Shown: one piece after another, positions 19,053-28,022 of the stretch
Layout: every line of letters begins with the position of its first letter
Position numbering within the stretch: the first letter of the stretch is position 1
Source: an uncultured SAR116 cluster alpha proteobacterium
Lineage (GTDB): Bacteria > Pseudomonadota > Alphaproteobacteria > Puniceispirillales > Puniceispirillaceae
Direction of reading: 5' to 3'
Length of the DNA: 64,000 nt
Assembly: GCA_902625725.1 (NCBI GenBank)
Contig: CACOCY010000011.1
Span: 1 to 64,000 of the forward strand
The notes under the pieces: model-generated
The model's input: only the letters and a program-made list of their open reading frames with translations
Databases searched by the model: none
What the model was told of the DNA's origin: nothing
Translations under genes and position numbers: made by a program

Positions 19053-19544
19053 TTGAGCATCTCAGACTTAATAGATACAAAACCTCTAGATTTAGTAACG
19101 CAATTTGTAAATCAACAAGATTGGTTCTTGCATCAAACTAAGTTAAACCAGTTAATTGCTGATGTGCCGGGTAGGTGGGGACAGCACCAGTTATGTGTTG
19201 AGTGGTTTGAAAGCGAGGAAACTTTAGATGTAGTTTGTATTCTTGACATTAAGTTTGACAACATTCAGCTATCTGAGGTGACGACTCTGACCTCATTGTT
19301 AAATCAGGATCTTTGGCTCGGCCATTTTGTTGCGTGCGAGCGAACTAACATCATAAAACTCAGACATAAGTTAATGTTACGTGGAGCAGGTGGTGCTTCA
19401 CCTGAGCAGATAGAAGACGTAATTGAAATTGTACTAGGAGAGGCAGAACAGGCCTTTCCAACCATTTATCAGGTTTTAAATGGTCCCTACGCAGCGCGTG
19501 ATATTGTGAACTTTGGCATGATTCAAAGTCATGGACATGCTTGA
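19053..19544 (+). CDS. YbjN domain protein
   Basis: This 163-residue soluble protein has the YbjN domain pattern: an N-terminal helix, LCVEWFESEETLDVVCIL, a hydrophobic strand set, the RTNIIKLRHKLMLRGAGG segment, and a C-terminal helix ending AARDIVNFGMI. YbjN-domain proteins resemble type III secretion chaperones in fold and are linked in enterobacteria to motility and stress control. In alphaproteobacteria the family is of unknown role and is often upstream of proC, as here. No ATG lies at the right place. The reading begins at TTG with GGGAATGG upstream, so the start is uncertain. proC follows after 17 bases, suggesting co-transcription. Confidence 0.8.
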   Translation: MSISDLIDTKPLDLVTQFVNQQDWFLHQTKLNQLIADVPGRWGQHQLCVEWFESEETLDVVCILDIKFDNIQLSEVTTLTSLLNQDLWLGHFVACERTNIIKLRHKLMLRGAGGASPEQIEDVIEIVLGEAEQAFPTIYQVLNGPYAARDIVNFGMIQSHGHA

Positions 19545-19561
19545 AGCATTAGAATATTAAT

Positions 19562-20431
19562 ATGACATCCAATATACCGATAAATCCCGCTCATAATTTC
19601 AGAGGTATGGAGAGTGGTCAACATTTAGTTTTGTTAGGCTGTGGTAAAATGGGTTCAGCAATGCTGAGAGGCTGGCTTCAGCAAGCAGAATATTTTACGC
19701 GCATTAGTGTAATCGAACCAGCTGGCATAAGTGATGACTTTGAAGCAATAGATTTTATTATTTGTTATGCATCATTAGATGCGTTCATTAAAAGTAACAG
19801 AACGTCAATTGATTTTGTGGTTTTGGCTGTTAAGCCCCAGATGATGGCTAATGCTTTGGCACCTTTTTCACAAATAGCAACAGATAATGCTGTTTTCTTA
19901 TCAATAGCTGCTGGATTATCCTCTAAATGGCTTGAAGAACACCTAGGTGGAAGCAAACAGATTGTGCGAGCAATGCCAAATACGCCTGCTAGTGTTGGTG
20001 CTGGAGTAACGGCAGTTTATGTGGGTAAAAAAATTCCACCGAATAAAAAAGAATTTTGTATTACTTTGCTGGAAGCAGTTGGAGAAGTTATTATCCTACC
20101 AGATGAGAAGATGATGGATGCGGTGACTGCACTTTCGGGTTCTGGACCCGCTTATGTTTTTCTTTTGGCTGAGGCGATGCAACTAGCAGGCACTAATTTG
20201 GGGTTGCCAGATATTTTATCAAAAAAGTTAGCTAGAGGAACTGTGTTTGGAGCGGGAACCCTTTTAGCACAGGACACAGCGGACTCATCAATATTACGTG
20301 AAAATGTTACAAGTAAGGGCGGTACCACTGCTGCGGCATTATCAGTATTAATGGAAAAAGACAGTTTAGCTGAACTTATTTTAAAGGCAATGCAACAAGC
20401 TGAGAAAAGAAGTCGTGAGCTTGGTCAGTAA
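19562..20431 (+). CDS. proC: Pyrroline-5-carboxylate reductase
   Basis: This 289-residue enzyme carries out the last step of proline synthesis, reducing 1-pyrroline-5-carboxylate with NAD(P)H. The dinucleotide-binding GCGKMG is at residues 26-31. VRAMPNTPASVGAGVTAVY is the usual central block. The P5CR signature ALSGSGPAYVFLLAEAM is intact, followed by TSKGGTTAAAL near the C-terminus. An N-terminal extension of about 20 residues precedes the Rossmann fold. It lies after ybjN and before a TetR-like gene and a CsaA-like gene on one strand, a recurrent alphaproteobacterial set. Confidence 0.94.
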   Translation: MTSNIPINPAHNFRGMESGQHLVLLGCGKMGSAMLRGWLQQAEYFTRISVIEPAGISDDFEAIDFIICYASLDAFIKSNRTSIDFVVLAVKPQMMANALAPFSQIATDNAVFLSIAAGLSSKWLEEHLGGSKQIVRAMPNTPASVGAGVTAVYVGKKIPPNKKEFCITLLEAVGEVIILPDEKMMDAVTALSGSGPAYVFLLAEAMQLAGTNLGLPDILSKKLARGTVFGAGTLLAQDTADSSILRENVTSKGGTTAAALSVLMEKDSLAELILKAMQQAEKRSRELGQ

Positions 20432-20498
20432 ACTTTGTAAAATTGAACTAAGATATTATTCTTTTTAGTGTTGTTAATAGCTAAGTATTGAGATTAGG

Positions 20499-21113
20499 TT
20501 GAAAGATAATTATAAAGATATGTGTAAATTAAAGTCAGAACTCGCTCAGGCGTTGATAGTACGGATTGAAAACTCACATGTTATCTCACGTATATCACTA
20601 GAACAGCTATCAGTAGATATAAAAACAGATATAGATTTGGTTTTTTCAGTTGTAGCAGATGAAAACGAATTAATTTTATATTGGGTTAAAGAAGAAGTAA
20701 GTAAAATATTTACAGAGTTAGTTGGAGATTTTTCTGACGACAACACTGCTTCTACTCAAGAAAAAATCCTTGAATCATTAATGTCTATATTTGAATTCTT
20801 CAACAAAAAACGTCAAGTTGTTCGTTACATTCGTCAATTGGCGTTAAAAGACATTAATTTTGGCGTATCATTTGGAACATTTATCTATAATATGTGCGAC
20901 AGAATTCTAATGATTTCTGGGGATAAAAAACGCAATATGTCACCCGATTTAAGTTTTCGTTCGGTACGGGTTAAAGGACTAATGTTCTTGCTAATAAAAA
21001 TAATACCAGTTTGGCTGCAAGATGATAGCGATGATCTTTCGGTTACATACAGAAAAATTGATCAATCATTGAAGCAAGCCCGTGAGTGGGCGGAAACTTT
21101 TAACATCATTTAA
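20499..21113 (+). CDS. Divergent TetR/COQ9-like protein of unknown function
   Basis: This 204-residue, all-helical protein has a poorly conserved N-terminus (about residues 12-55) where a TetR helix-turn-helix would lie, then a helical C-terminal domain with YIRQLALKDINFGVSFG and a conserved-looking WAETFNII end. In other alphaproteobacteria the gene between proC and the tRNA-binding protein is annotated as TetR-like, and the C-terminal shape also recalls COQ9 proteins. I could not find a convincing recognition helix, so DNA binding is doubtful. The start is TTG with no well-placed Shine-Dalgarno; an ATG at 20520 is an alternative. Confidence 0.6.
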   Translation: MKDNYKDMCKLKSELAQALIVRIENSHVISRISLEQLSVDIKTDIDLVFSVVADENELILYWVKEEVSKIFTELVGDFSDDNTASTQEKILESLMSIFEFFNKKRQVVRYIRQLALKDINFGVSFGTFIYNMCDRILMISGDKKRNMSPDLSFRSVRVKGLMFLLIKIIPVWLQDDSDDLSVTYRKIDQSLKQAREWAETFNII

Positions 21114-21194
21114 GTGATAATTAAGGTAAGCTTAGCAAATACTTATTGAATATAAGAGCGGTGAATCTTTATAGATAGTTAAGGATTAGTGAAT

Positions 21195-21524
21195 ATGGCA
21201 AACTTAAGTGACTTTTTAGCAATTGATATAAGGGTTGGAACCATAACTAAGGTTCAAGATTTTCCAGAAGCACAAAAGCCAGCGTTTAAGTTGGAAATAG
21301 ATTTTGGTGATTTGGGGAGCAAAAGATCCTCTGCCCAAATCACAGATTTGTACGATCAAACAAATTTGGTTGGAAAACAGATCTTAGCAGTTGTAAATTT
21401 TCCACCTCGTCAGATAGGACCATTTATATCGGAGGTTTTAACGTTAGGTATTCCAGATGAAAAGGGACAAGTTGTGTTAGCGATACCTGAATTATCTGTT
21501 AAAAACGGCGTAAGACTCTATTAA
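21195..21524 (+). CDS. CsaA/YgjH-type tRNA-binding domain protein
   Basis: This 109-residue single-domain protein has the tRNA-binding OB fold also found in CsaA and at the C-terminus of MetRS. The opening FLAIDIRVGTITKVQDFPEA, the KLEIDFGD strand, and the QILAVVNFPPRQIGPF and GVRLY segments fit the family throughout. CsaA binds tRNA or RNA and has been described as a chaperone in Bacillus. AAGGA lies nine bases before the ATG; a GTG six bases earlier is less likely. It is the last gene of the proC group and converges with the histidine kinase gene, 17 bases away. Confidence 0.87.
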   Translation: MANLSDFLAIDIRVGTITKVQDFPEAQKPAFKLEIDFGDLGSKRSSAQITDLYDQTNLVGKQILAVVNFPPRQIGPFISEVLTLGIPDEKGQVVLAIPELSVKNGVRLY

Positions 21525-21541
21525 ATGGCATGGAGTCCGCT

Positions 21542-22879
21542 TTAAATTGGCAAGGTAACACAAACTCTAAGGCCACCTTTAGGTGTGTCTAATAAGTTTA
21601 ATTGCCCGCCATGACTTAATATAATGTCATTAGCAATCGACAGACCAAGCCCCGTTCCACCTGTTTGCTGGTTTCTTGATGCCTCTAATCTTTTAAATGG
21701 AAGAATGGCCTCAGCTCTTTTGCTAATTGGGATGCCCGGACCATCGTCATCTATTTGGATAATCACCGTATCTTCTATTCGCCTAACTCTGATTTCAGCA
21801 TTAGTAGCATAGCGTAAGGCGTTTTCAAGAATGTTTATCAACGCTCGACGAAGAGAGGATTGACGAATGGGGAAATTAGGAATTTCATCTTCGTTGAAAA
21901 TTAGCGATATTCTTTCAGGGTAAGACCTTTGCAATTGTTCAGTAATATCTCGAAGGAGCTGTCTGATATCACCGGAAAATGGAGGGTCAGACACTTCTCC
22001 TCTTGAAAAAGCAAGATATGTTTCAATCATTGCCTCCATTTCTGTTATATCTTTTGCCAATTCCTCAATTTCAGGACTTTTTTTCAGTAATTCAAGTTGT
22101 AGACGCATTCTAGTTAATGGGGTTCTTAAATCATGGCTTACACCAGCCAGCATAGTTGTTCTCTCATTCAGGTGACGTTTTATACGGTGTCTCATTGCTT
22201 GAAAGGCTCGACCTGCAGCCCTTATCTCTCTTGCACCCTCTAGATGAAAAGCATCTGTGATGTCTCTTCCAAGTCCTAGCTGCCTTGCTGCCACAGCAAG
22301 ACGACGAATTGGCTTTACTTGACCTTGTATAAAAAAGAGTGCGATGAAAAATAAAATCATTGAGCTTCCAATAGTCCATCCAATGAAAAGCCAGCTAGTG
22401 GAACTAAATAGTCGCTTTTTACCCACTTGAATCGTTAAAACACCTTTCGGGAATTGTATGTTTATAAAAATTTTATCGTTATTTTCGGCAAGAGCAGCAG
22501 TCCAATTATAGTCCATTCGTGAATTCATTGATTCTCTAAATGCGAAGGCTGTGTAGTTGGTATTTGTATCGATATCTTTTTTTGTAAGTATTGAATTCAC
22601 AACGAAATCAACATCAAATTTAAAATATTTTTTTGCATAAATCTGGAGTTCATAAATATTTTCTGAGGAGGGTTCTGCAGGTAATCTATCTATCAATAAA
22701 CTTATTTCACTCGCTAGCGCATCTGCCATCTGTCTAGTGACAGAGTCCCAATGACGTTCAAAAAAAATTAGTACAGTTATCAATTGAACTAAAAACATTG
22801 GAACTAAAATTATTGCTAACAGGCGGTTAAATAGCGTTTTTGGTAAATAGCGTCTAAATTGCATCCATACGCTCCTCAT
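21542..22879 (-). CDS. EnvZ-like sensor histidine kinase
   Basis: This 445-residue membrane kinase has helices at about 17-40 and 162-184 enclosing a periplasmic sensor loop of about 120 residues, then HAMP (185-240) and a dimerisation domain with the phosphoacceptor His at 249 (GVSHDLRTPLTRMRL). The ATPase domain shows the N box NILENALRYA, G1 DDGPGIP and G2 GGTGLGLSIAND. This is the EnvZ/OmpR-type architecture, and the adjacent regulator is its natural partner. Alphaproteobacterial relatives are often implicated in envelope or osmotic responses. The signal is not evident from the sequence. It is the last gene of the MarR-regulator-kinase unit. Confidence 0.9.
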   Translation of the reverse strand: MRSVWMQFRRYLPKTLFNRLLAIILVPMFLVQLITVLIFFERHWDSVTRQMADALASEISLLIDRLPAEPSSENIYELQIYAKKYFKFDVDFVVNSILTKKDIDTNTNYTAFAFRESMNSRMDYNWTAALAENNDKIFINIQFPKGVLTIQVGKKRLFSSTSWLFIGWTIGSSMILFFIALFFIQGQVKPIRRLAVAARQLGLGRDITDAFHLEGAREIRAAGRAFQAMRHRIKRHLNERTTMLAGVSHDLRTPLTRMRLQLELLKKSPEIEELAKDITEMEAMIETYLAFSRGEVSDPPFSGDIRQLLRDITEQLQRSYPERISLIFNEDEIPNFPIRQSSLRRALINILENALRYATNAEIRVRRIEDTVIIQIDDDGPGIPISKRAEAILPFKRLEASRNQQTGGTGLGLSIANDIILSHGGQLNLLDTPKGGLRVCVTLPI

Positions 22880-22924
22880 TATATCTAATTGAGCATTGAA
22901 TGTTTATTAACCATTTGCAAGCCT

Positions 22925-23629
22925 TTAACCAACCAATTTGTCAATTTGCAATTTCCAGCCAAGATGCCTTACCGTCGTGAGAAAATAAGGTTGTTTAGGG
23001 TCATTTTCAATTTTTAAGCGCAATCTTGCTATTGCAACATCAATCGACCTACCCTGCATCCGTCCCTTTAGCATTTCGATTAAATCTTCTCTAGATAAAG
23101 TCTTATTGGGGTTTTTAGCAAAACAGTTTAGTAAATCTTGTTCAGAAGTTGTCAAATAAACTAATGCATCATCTTTAGATAATTTTTTATTTTCAAGATT
23201 AAAGACAAATTTTCCAAATACGATCTCACTATGACCAGATGGCGATGTTAAAGCCCTGTCTAAAATCCGTTTTATCCGTAAAACAAGTTCTCTTGGTTCA
23301 AATGGTTTAGAAAGGTAATCGTCAGCTCCTGCAGAGAGACCTTTAATTCTGTCTTCCGTCTCTCCAAGTGCGGTAAGGAAGATGGCAGGAACAGATGTGT
23401 ATTTTCTCAATTCAACAAGCCACTCAATACCAGTTGTTCCAGGCATCATGATATCAATTACAAGCAAATCAAAATGTATTCCTCTCATGAATGAATTGGC
23501 TTGGTCTGCGTCGCTCGCGCCAGTAACCCTAAAACCACTCTCTTCTAGAAACCTTTTGAGTAACTCCAATAATCGTTCATCATCGTCGATAACTAAGATA
23601 TGAGCTTTGTCTTTTGCCGTTTTAGCCAT
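22925..23629 (-). CDS. OmpR-family response regulator
   Basis: This 234-residue protein has a receiver domain with acidic pocket DDD at 15-17, phospho-accepting Asp59 (VIDIMMPG) and Lys108 (LSKPFEP), then a winged-helix DNA-binding domain with TTSEQDLLNCF and RSIDVAIARLRLKIE. It should be phosphorylated by the kinase encoded 45 bases downstream. Its start overlaps the end of the MarR gene by eight bases. Linking MarR, OmpR and EnvZ types in one transcript suggests a shared circuit. Target genes are not identifiable here. Confidence 0.92.
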   Translation of the reverse strand: MAKTAKDKAHILVIDDDERLLELLKRFLEESGFRVTGASDADQANSFMRGIHFDLLVIDIMMPGTTGIEWLVELRKYTSVPAIFLTALGETEDRIKGLSAGADDYLSKPFEPRELVLRIKRILDRALTSPSGHSEIVFGKFVFNLENKKLSKDDALVYLTTSEQDLLNCFAKNPNKTLSREDLIEMLKGRMQGRSIDVAIARLRLKIENDPKQPYFLTTVRHLGWKLQIDKLVG

Positions 23630-24113
23630 TTTTATTGGGTGTTCTTTTTCTGACAGGATTATTGTCTAATAGCGCATTTAGTACCTGTTCAAAACCAGCA
23701 ACCTCACTTGCACCCGTTTGCAGATAAGCATTTGCAAATCTTTTACACTGTATCTCTGTAAGCTGTGTTTCTAATGTGTTTCCCTTAGAGGTGAGAAATA
23801 ACAAACGTTGTCGTTTATCCATTTTTCCTATCTGTTGATTTATATAACCCTCTGATATTAGGCGAGATAGCACTCTTGAAAGGCTTTGCTTGGTTATTCG
23901 CAATATATTTAATAATTCACTTACTGTTATGCCTGGATTATTTCCAACGAAGTATATTACTCGGTGATGGGCGCGACCGAGGCCTAACTCAAATAAGATA
24001 GCGTCAGCCTCATTTGTGAAATCACGATAAGCGTAAAATAGTAATTCAATACCTCTTTTTAATGTTTCTTTGCGTAAAAACAACGCTTTTTGTGATTGTT
24101 TTATGTCAGCCAT
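23622..24113 (-). CDS. MarR-family transcriptional regulator
   Basis: This 163-residue winged-helix regulator carries the MarR core: LGRAHHRVIYFVGNNPG, the recognition helix region LRITKQSLSRVLSRLISEGY and the wing with KMDKRQRLLFLTSKG. An ATG at 24113 is preferred over a TTG nine bases upstream. The gene opens the MarR-OmpR-EnvZ transcript, overlapping the regulator by eight bases, and is divergent from ilvE across a gap of about 115 bases where it could act on both promoters. The ligand is unknown. The same neighbours occur in other alphaproteobacteria as far as I recall. Confidence 0.88.
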   Translation of the reverse strand: MADIKQSQKALFLRKETLKRGIELLFYAYRDFTNEADAILFELGLGRAHHRVIYFVGNNPGITVSELLNILRITKQSLSRVLSRLISEGYINQQIGKMDKRQRLLFLTSKGNTLETQLTEIQCKRFANAYLQTGASEVAGFEQVLNALLDNNPVRKRTPNKNG

Positions 24114-24229
24114 GTTGACCAATAATACTGATCCTGATAAAAAAATAAAGTCTTAGAGTAAAATTGAAATATTTTGTTTCATTTTTACAACAAACTAATT
24201 TTTGTAATTTGAAAAGATGGGGAAATTGC

Positions 24230-25108
24230 ATGGCACTCATTCCATTTGACGATAGAGATGGGTTTATTTGGCTTGATGGGAAAATGGTGTCATGGCGTGA
24301 AGCAAAGACACATATTTTATGTCACGGCTTACATTATGCTTCATCTGTTTTTGAGGGTGAAAGGTCATATAACGGTAAGATTTTTAAATCTATTGATCAT
24401 ACGGCCAGACTCAGAGCTTCATGCAATTTTCTTGATTTTGACTTGCCAATGTCGAACGAGGAAATGGAAGAGATAAAATATAAAGTTTTGGATGCTAATG
24501 GAATCATTGATGGATATTTGCGCCCATTTTGTTGGCGTGGCTCCGAAATGATGGCTATATCTGCACAAGATACAACAACCCACGTTGGGGTAGCAGCATG
24601 GAACTGGCCAAGTTACTTTGATCCTGACACAAAGATGAAGGGTATCACACTTGATATCGCGGATTGGCGAAGGCCATCACCAGATTCAGCGCCTGTTCAG
24701 GCTAAGGCGGCGGGCCTGTATATGATTTGTACTCTGGCCAAACACAATGCTGAAAAAAAAGGATTTCAGGATGCATTGATGCTTGATTATCGCGGATATG
24801 TTGCAGAAGCCACAGGAGCAAACATCTTTTTCGTGATGAACGACGGAAACATCCACACCCCAATCGCTGATTGTTTTCTTGACGGCATTACTAGAAAGAC
24901 GGTCATCGAGCTTGCAAAAAGTGCAGGTTGGCAGGTCCAAGAAAGACATATTGAGTTACAAGAGCTAGAGAATGCCACTGAGGCATTTCTGACTGGAACA
25001 GCAGCTGAGATTACGCCTGTTTCAAAAATCGGTGATTATGTGTTTAAACCTAGTCTAGCTTGTAGAGGCCTAGTAGAGGCTTACGCTGCAGAAACTTCTC
25101 CAAAATAA
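24230..25108 (+). CDS. ilvE: Branched-chain amino acid aminotransferase
   Basis: This 292-residue PLP-fold IV aminotransferase interconverts leucine, isoleucine and valine with their 2-oxo acids using glutamate. Lys159 (APVQAKAAGLYM) is placed to bind PLP. The family's CHGLHYASSVFEGER, YLRPFCWRG and GYVAEATGANIFFV segments are all present. I placed the start at the ATG preceded by GGGGAA; an upstream reading of 22 residues is not family-like. It stands alone, divergent from the marR operon and convergent with pgsA. D-amino-acid aminotransferase is the main alternative in this fold, but the length and motifs favour IlvE. Confidence 0.92.
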   Translation: MALIPFDDRDGFIWLDGKMVSWREAKTHILCHGLHYASSVFEGERSYNGKIFKSIDHTARLRASCNFLDFDLPMSNEEMEEIKYKVLDANGIIDGYLRPFCWRGSEMMAISAQDTTTHVGVAAWNWPSYFDPDTKMKGITLDIADWRRPSPDSAPVQAKAAGLYMICTLAKHNAEKKGFQDALMLDYRGYVAEATGANIFFVMNDGNIHTPIADCFLDGITRKTVIELAKSAGWQVQERHIELQELENATEAFLTGTAAEITPVSKIGDYVFKPSLACRGLVEAYAAETSPK

Positions 25109-25161
25109 AATCTGTAGATTAACGAAAATAATTAATAACTCTTAACAAGGCACTAATATTA

Positions 25162-25710
25162 TCAATCTAGCTCCAACATTCCAAGTCTTAGATATTCTAT
25201 CCCTGTTTGCAAAGTTATAATGGCAGCTAACCAATACAGAGCGATGCTAGTATAGGTAAAAATGTTGTTATCTGTAAACATCATAGATAGGATAATAAAC
25301 CCAATTGAAGCTATTTGTAATGTCGTTTTCCATTTGGCAAGTAAAGATACGTGTATCAAGACACCTTGCTTAGACATATACTCCCGAAAACCAGAAACAA
25401 TAAATTCCCTTAAAAAAATAATAAGTGTTGGAGTTATAAAGAGCCAATCTCTTGCATGATGTGAAGCAAGTGCTAGCAAGACACAGACAACCAAAACTTT
25501 ATCCGCAATTGGATCTAATATTCTACCTAAATGGGATTGAAGATGTAATTTTCTGGCAAGATAACCATCAAGCCAGTCTGTAATGCCTGCAACTAAAAGC
25601 AATATAAATGCCAATATTAGCTGAACATTACTTGTTTCTCTCCAAATGAGGATAGCGATTACAGGCGCTAAAATAATTCTAAAAGTTGTTAATACATTGG
25701 GAAAATTCAT
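25162..25710 (-). CDS. pgsA: CDP-diacylglycerol-glycerol-3-phosphate 3-phosphatidyltransferase
   Basis: This 182-residue membrane enzyme makes phosphatidylglycerol phosphate, the committed step to PG and cardiolipin. The CDP-alcohol phosphotransferase motif D-G-x2-A-R-x8-G-x3-D-x3-D is complete at residues 48-70 (Asp48, Gly49, Ala52, Arg53, Gly62, Asp66, Asp70). The N-terminal MNFPNVLTTFRIILAP is family-typical. Four or more membrane helices are predicted. It lies 156 bases downstream of uvrC on the same strand, a pairing also seen in many proteobacteria, and converges with ilvE. I see no gene in the gap between pgsA and uvrC. Confidence 0.93.
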   Translation of the reverse strand: MNFPNVLTTFRIILAPVIAILIWRETSNVQLILAFILLLVAGITDWLDGYLARKLHLQSHLGRILDPIADKVLVVCVLLALASHHARDWLFITPTLIIFLREFIVSGFREYMSKQGVLIHVSLLAKWKTTLQIASIGFIILSMMFTDNNIFTYTSIALYWLAAIITLQTGIEYLRLGMLELD

Positions 25711-25866
25711 TTTGCTCTCAAAAAATTACCTTCATTGCTAATATTTGACTTAGATTTAATTTTTATAGCATTATACGACAATATTGTTACTTCAACTAAA
25801 CAAGAACATTCGTTTGTATCACGAGAAAAATATGGGGTATCGAGCAAGATTTCTATAATAACATAT

Positions 25867-27747
25867 TCAAGTTCCCCCTTGGCTATGAAACCAATCGTAT
25901 AACTGTTGAGCAATATTAGCAGAAATCCCATTAACTGCTTTTAAGTCCTGTACACCAGCATTTGTAACTGCGCGTGCAGAGCCAAAATGATTTAGAAGTG
26001 CTTTTTTTCGTTTAGCGCCAATGCCTGGTGCATTATCTAGGGGGTTTTTAAACTGAGCTTTGGTGCGTTTCGATCTATGGCTATTGATGGCAAACCGATG
26101 TGCCTCATCTCTTAAACGTTGCAAATAGTGCATGGCCGGACTATCTGGTTTTAGGGAAAAACTTTTTTTTCCTTTCATATGAAATTCTTCTTTACCTGAA
26201 TTTCTGTCTGGTCCTTTTGAAATACCAATGGCAATTAAGTCATCTATACCAAGCTCCTCCAATACCTCGTAAACTGCATTTAGCTGACCAATTCCACCAT
26301 CTATAATCAACATGTCTGGCCAGATTAATTTGCTACGATTTGGATCTTCCTTTAACGCCTTAGCAAAACGCCTATAGATCATCTGACGCATCATTGCAAA
26401 GTCATCACCATCATGGACTGCAAATTTCCCTTCATTTTTCATGTTAAATTTGCGATACGAAGATTTTTCAAATCCATCAGGCGTTGCAACAACCATTGCT
26501 CCTACTGAATAAGCCCCTTGAATATGTGAGTTATCATATATTTCTATGCGTTTTGGTGACACTTTTAAGCTAAATAATTTTGTGATTTCTTCTACTAATT
26601 GCCGTTGAGATGAGGAGTCCGCGAGTTTGCGAGCTATAGCTTCTTCGGCATTTTTTAAAGCCATTGTCATTATTTTCCGTCTGTCACCTCTTTCTGGTCT
26701 TATTATTTTAACTTTTACCTTTGCTTGTTTTGACAAAGCAGCTTCTAATAATTTGATTTCTCTTGGAAGATGATTAGTGAGAATTAAGTTGGCTGGGGTT
26801 TTATCAATATAAAATTGTCCGATAAAAGCAGTAAGAATTGATTTTATATCTTCTGATGAAGTAATTTTTGGAAAAAAAGCGGTGTTTCCATAATTAGTGG
26901 CATTTCTGACAAAAAAAACCTGAACACAGCATATACTCCCAGAAATAGAAGCTGCGATTATGTCCGCCTCCTGCAAGGATGTCAGATTTATATCTTGGTT
27001 CGCCTGAATAGCTGTGAGAGCTCTAATTCTATTTCTCCAAATAGCAGCTGTTTCAAATTCTAGTGCATCAGAAGCTTTCAGCATTTCTTGGGCGTATTCT
27101 CGTTGCACCTTGTCTGAGTGACCAGAAAGAAATAGCTTTACTGCGTCCACTTGTTTTTGATATTCGGACCTCGACACTTTACCAACACATGGGGCTGTGC
27201 ATCTCTTAATTTGGTATTGTAAACAAGGACGTGTTCTGGAATGGAATATAGAATTGCTGCAGTTTCGTAATAAAAAAGCACTCGATAATGAAGCCAAAGT
27301 TCTATTAACTGAATTTGCTGACGCAAAGGGTCCATAATAGTTCGCGATTTTTTTCCTTTTTCCTCTGTGTTTTGTTAATTGCGGAAAATCGTGGTCTGCA
27401 GTAACCATTATGTGAGGAAAACTTTTATCATCTTTGAGCAATATATTATAGCGTGGTTTGAATTGTTTAATGAGATTTGATTCCAATAAAAGTGCTTCAA
27501 CTTCTGAGTGTGTTACCGTTACTTCAAGTTGTTTAGTTTCAGCAACCATGCGAAGGAGACGATTAGTTAATCTATTTGGTTGCGTATAGCTTGAAACCCT
27601 GCGGAATAAAGATTTTGCTTTACCAACATATAGGGAGGCACCTTCGGCATCAAACATTCGATATACACCTGGCTTATTAGGTAGAAACCTGACTTGACTT
27701 TTCAAATAGTCTAATCCGTTTTCAAATCTAGAAGTGCTTGGCGTCAT
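25867..27747 (-). CDS. uvrC: Excinuclease ABC subunit C
   Basis: This 626-residue UvrC makes both incisions in nucleotide excision repair after UvrAB marks damage. In order it has the GIY-YIG nuclease (KPGVYRMFDAEGASLYVG), the Cys-containing RPCLQYQIKRCTAPCVG, the UVR motif that binds UvrB near residues 200-235, the RNase H-like C-terminal nuclease (IEIYDNSHIQGAYSVGAMVV and LIIDGGIGQLNA), and a helix-hairpin-helix end (APGIGAKRKKALLNHFGSA). I chose the ATG with AGGG upstream; an earlier reading adds 13 residues. Length is normal. Confidence 0.95.
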   Translation of the reverse strand: MTPSTSRFENGLDYLKSQVRFLPNKPGVYRMFDAEGASLYVGKAKSLFRRVSSYTQPNRLTNRLLRMVAETKQLEVTVTHSEVEALLLESNLIKQFKPRYNILLKDDKSFPHIMVTADHDFPQLTKHRGKRKKIANYYGPFASANSVNRTLASLSSAFLLRNCSNSIFHSRTRPCLQYQIKRCTAPCVGKVSRSEYQKQVDAVKLFLSGHSDKVQREYAQEMLKASDALEFETAAIWRNRIRALTAIQANQDINLTSLQEADIIAASISGSICCVQVFFVRNATNYGNTAFFPKITSSEDIKSILTAFIGQFYIDKTPANLILTNHLPREIKLLEAALSKQAKVKVKIIRPERGDRRKIMTMALKNAEEAIARKLADSSSQRQLVEEITKLFSLKVSPKRIEIYDNSHIQGAYSVGAMVVATPDGFEKSSYRKFNMKNEGKFAVHDGDDFAMMRQMIYRRFAKALKEDPNRSKLIWPDMLIIDGGIGQLNAVYEVLEELGIDDLIAIGISKGPDRNSGKEEFHMKGKKSFSLKPDSPAMHYLQRLRDEAHRFAINSHRSKRTKAQFKNPLDNAPGIGAKRKKALLNHFGSARAVTNAGVQDLKAVNGISANIAQQLYDWFHSQGGT

Positions 27748-27919
27748 CAAAGACCCTGTAGGTAAATAACAAAATTCTATAAACAAAATTATTTCGGTTC
27801 AATATACTAAATTAAAGTTCTAATACACTTAGTGAAAAATATCTATTATGGATTGATTTTATGGTTCTATTTTCAAGTTATGATATTTGCGAATCAAACT
27901 TATAGTTTTTTGTAAATCT

Positions 27920-27954
27920 TTATCCACTTTAATTGTGGATAAGTCTGTTGATAA
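27920..27954. promoter_or_regulatory. Three clustered DnaA-box-like 9-mers
   Basis: TTATCCACT on the plus strand (27920-27928), TTATCCACA on the minus strand (27934-27942, exact consensus) and TTATCAACA on the minus strand (27946-27954) lie within 35 bases. The first two face each other. This spacing is unusual for chance, though TTATCCACA-like words are not rare in AT-rich genomes. Confidence 0.45.
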
Positions 27955-28003
27955 GAAAGTATTTTTGCCCAATAACCCGCAGAATTAAAGCATTTTGACT
28001 AAT

Positions 28004-28022
28004 TTGCCTAAATAATAGGCAA
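28004..28022. repeat. Perfect inverted repeat in the uvrC-antiporter gap
   Basis: TTGCCTA and TAGGCAA pair over seven bases around a five-base loop (AATAA). No T-run follows on either strand in the right place, so it is not a normal Rho-independent terminator. It may be a protein site or an mRNA hairpin. Confidence 0.5.

Noticed and set aside
25707-25931. 74-residue minus-strand reading between uvrC and pgsA
   Set aside because: It overlaps the end of uvrC in another frame and lacks family features; the gap between the genes is probably non-coding.
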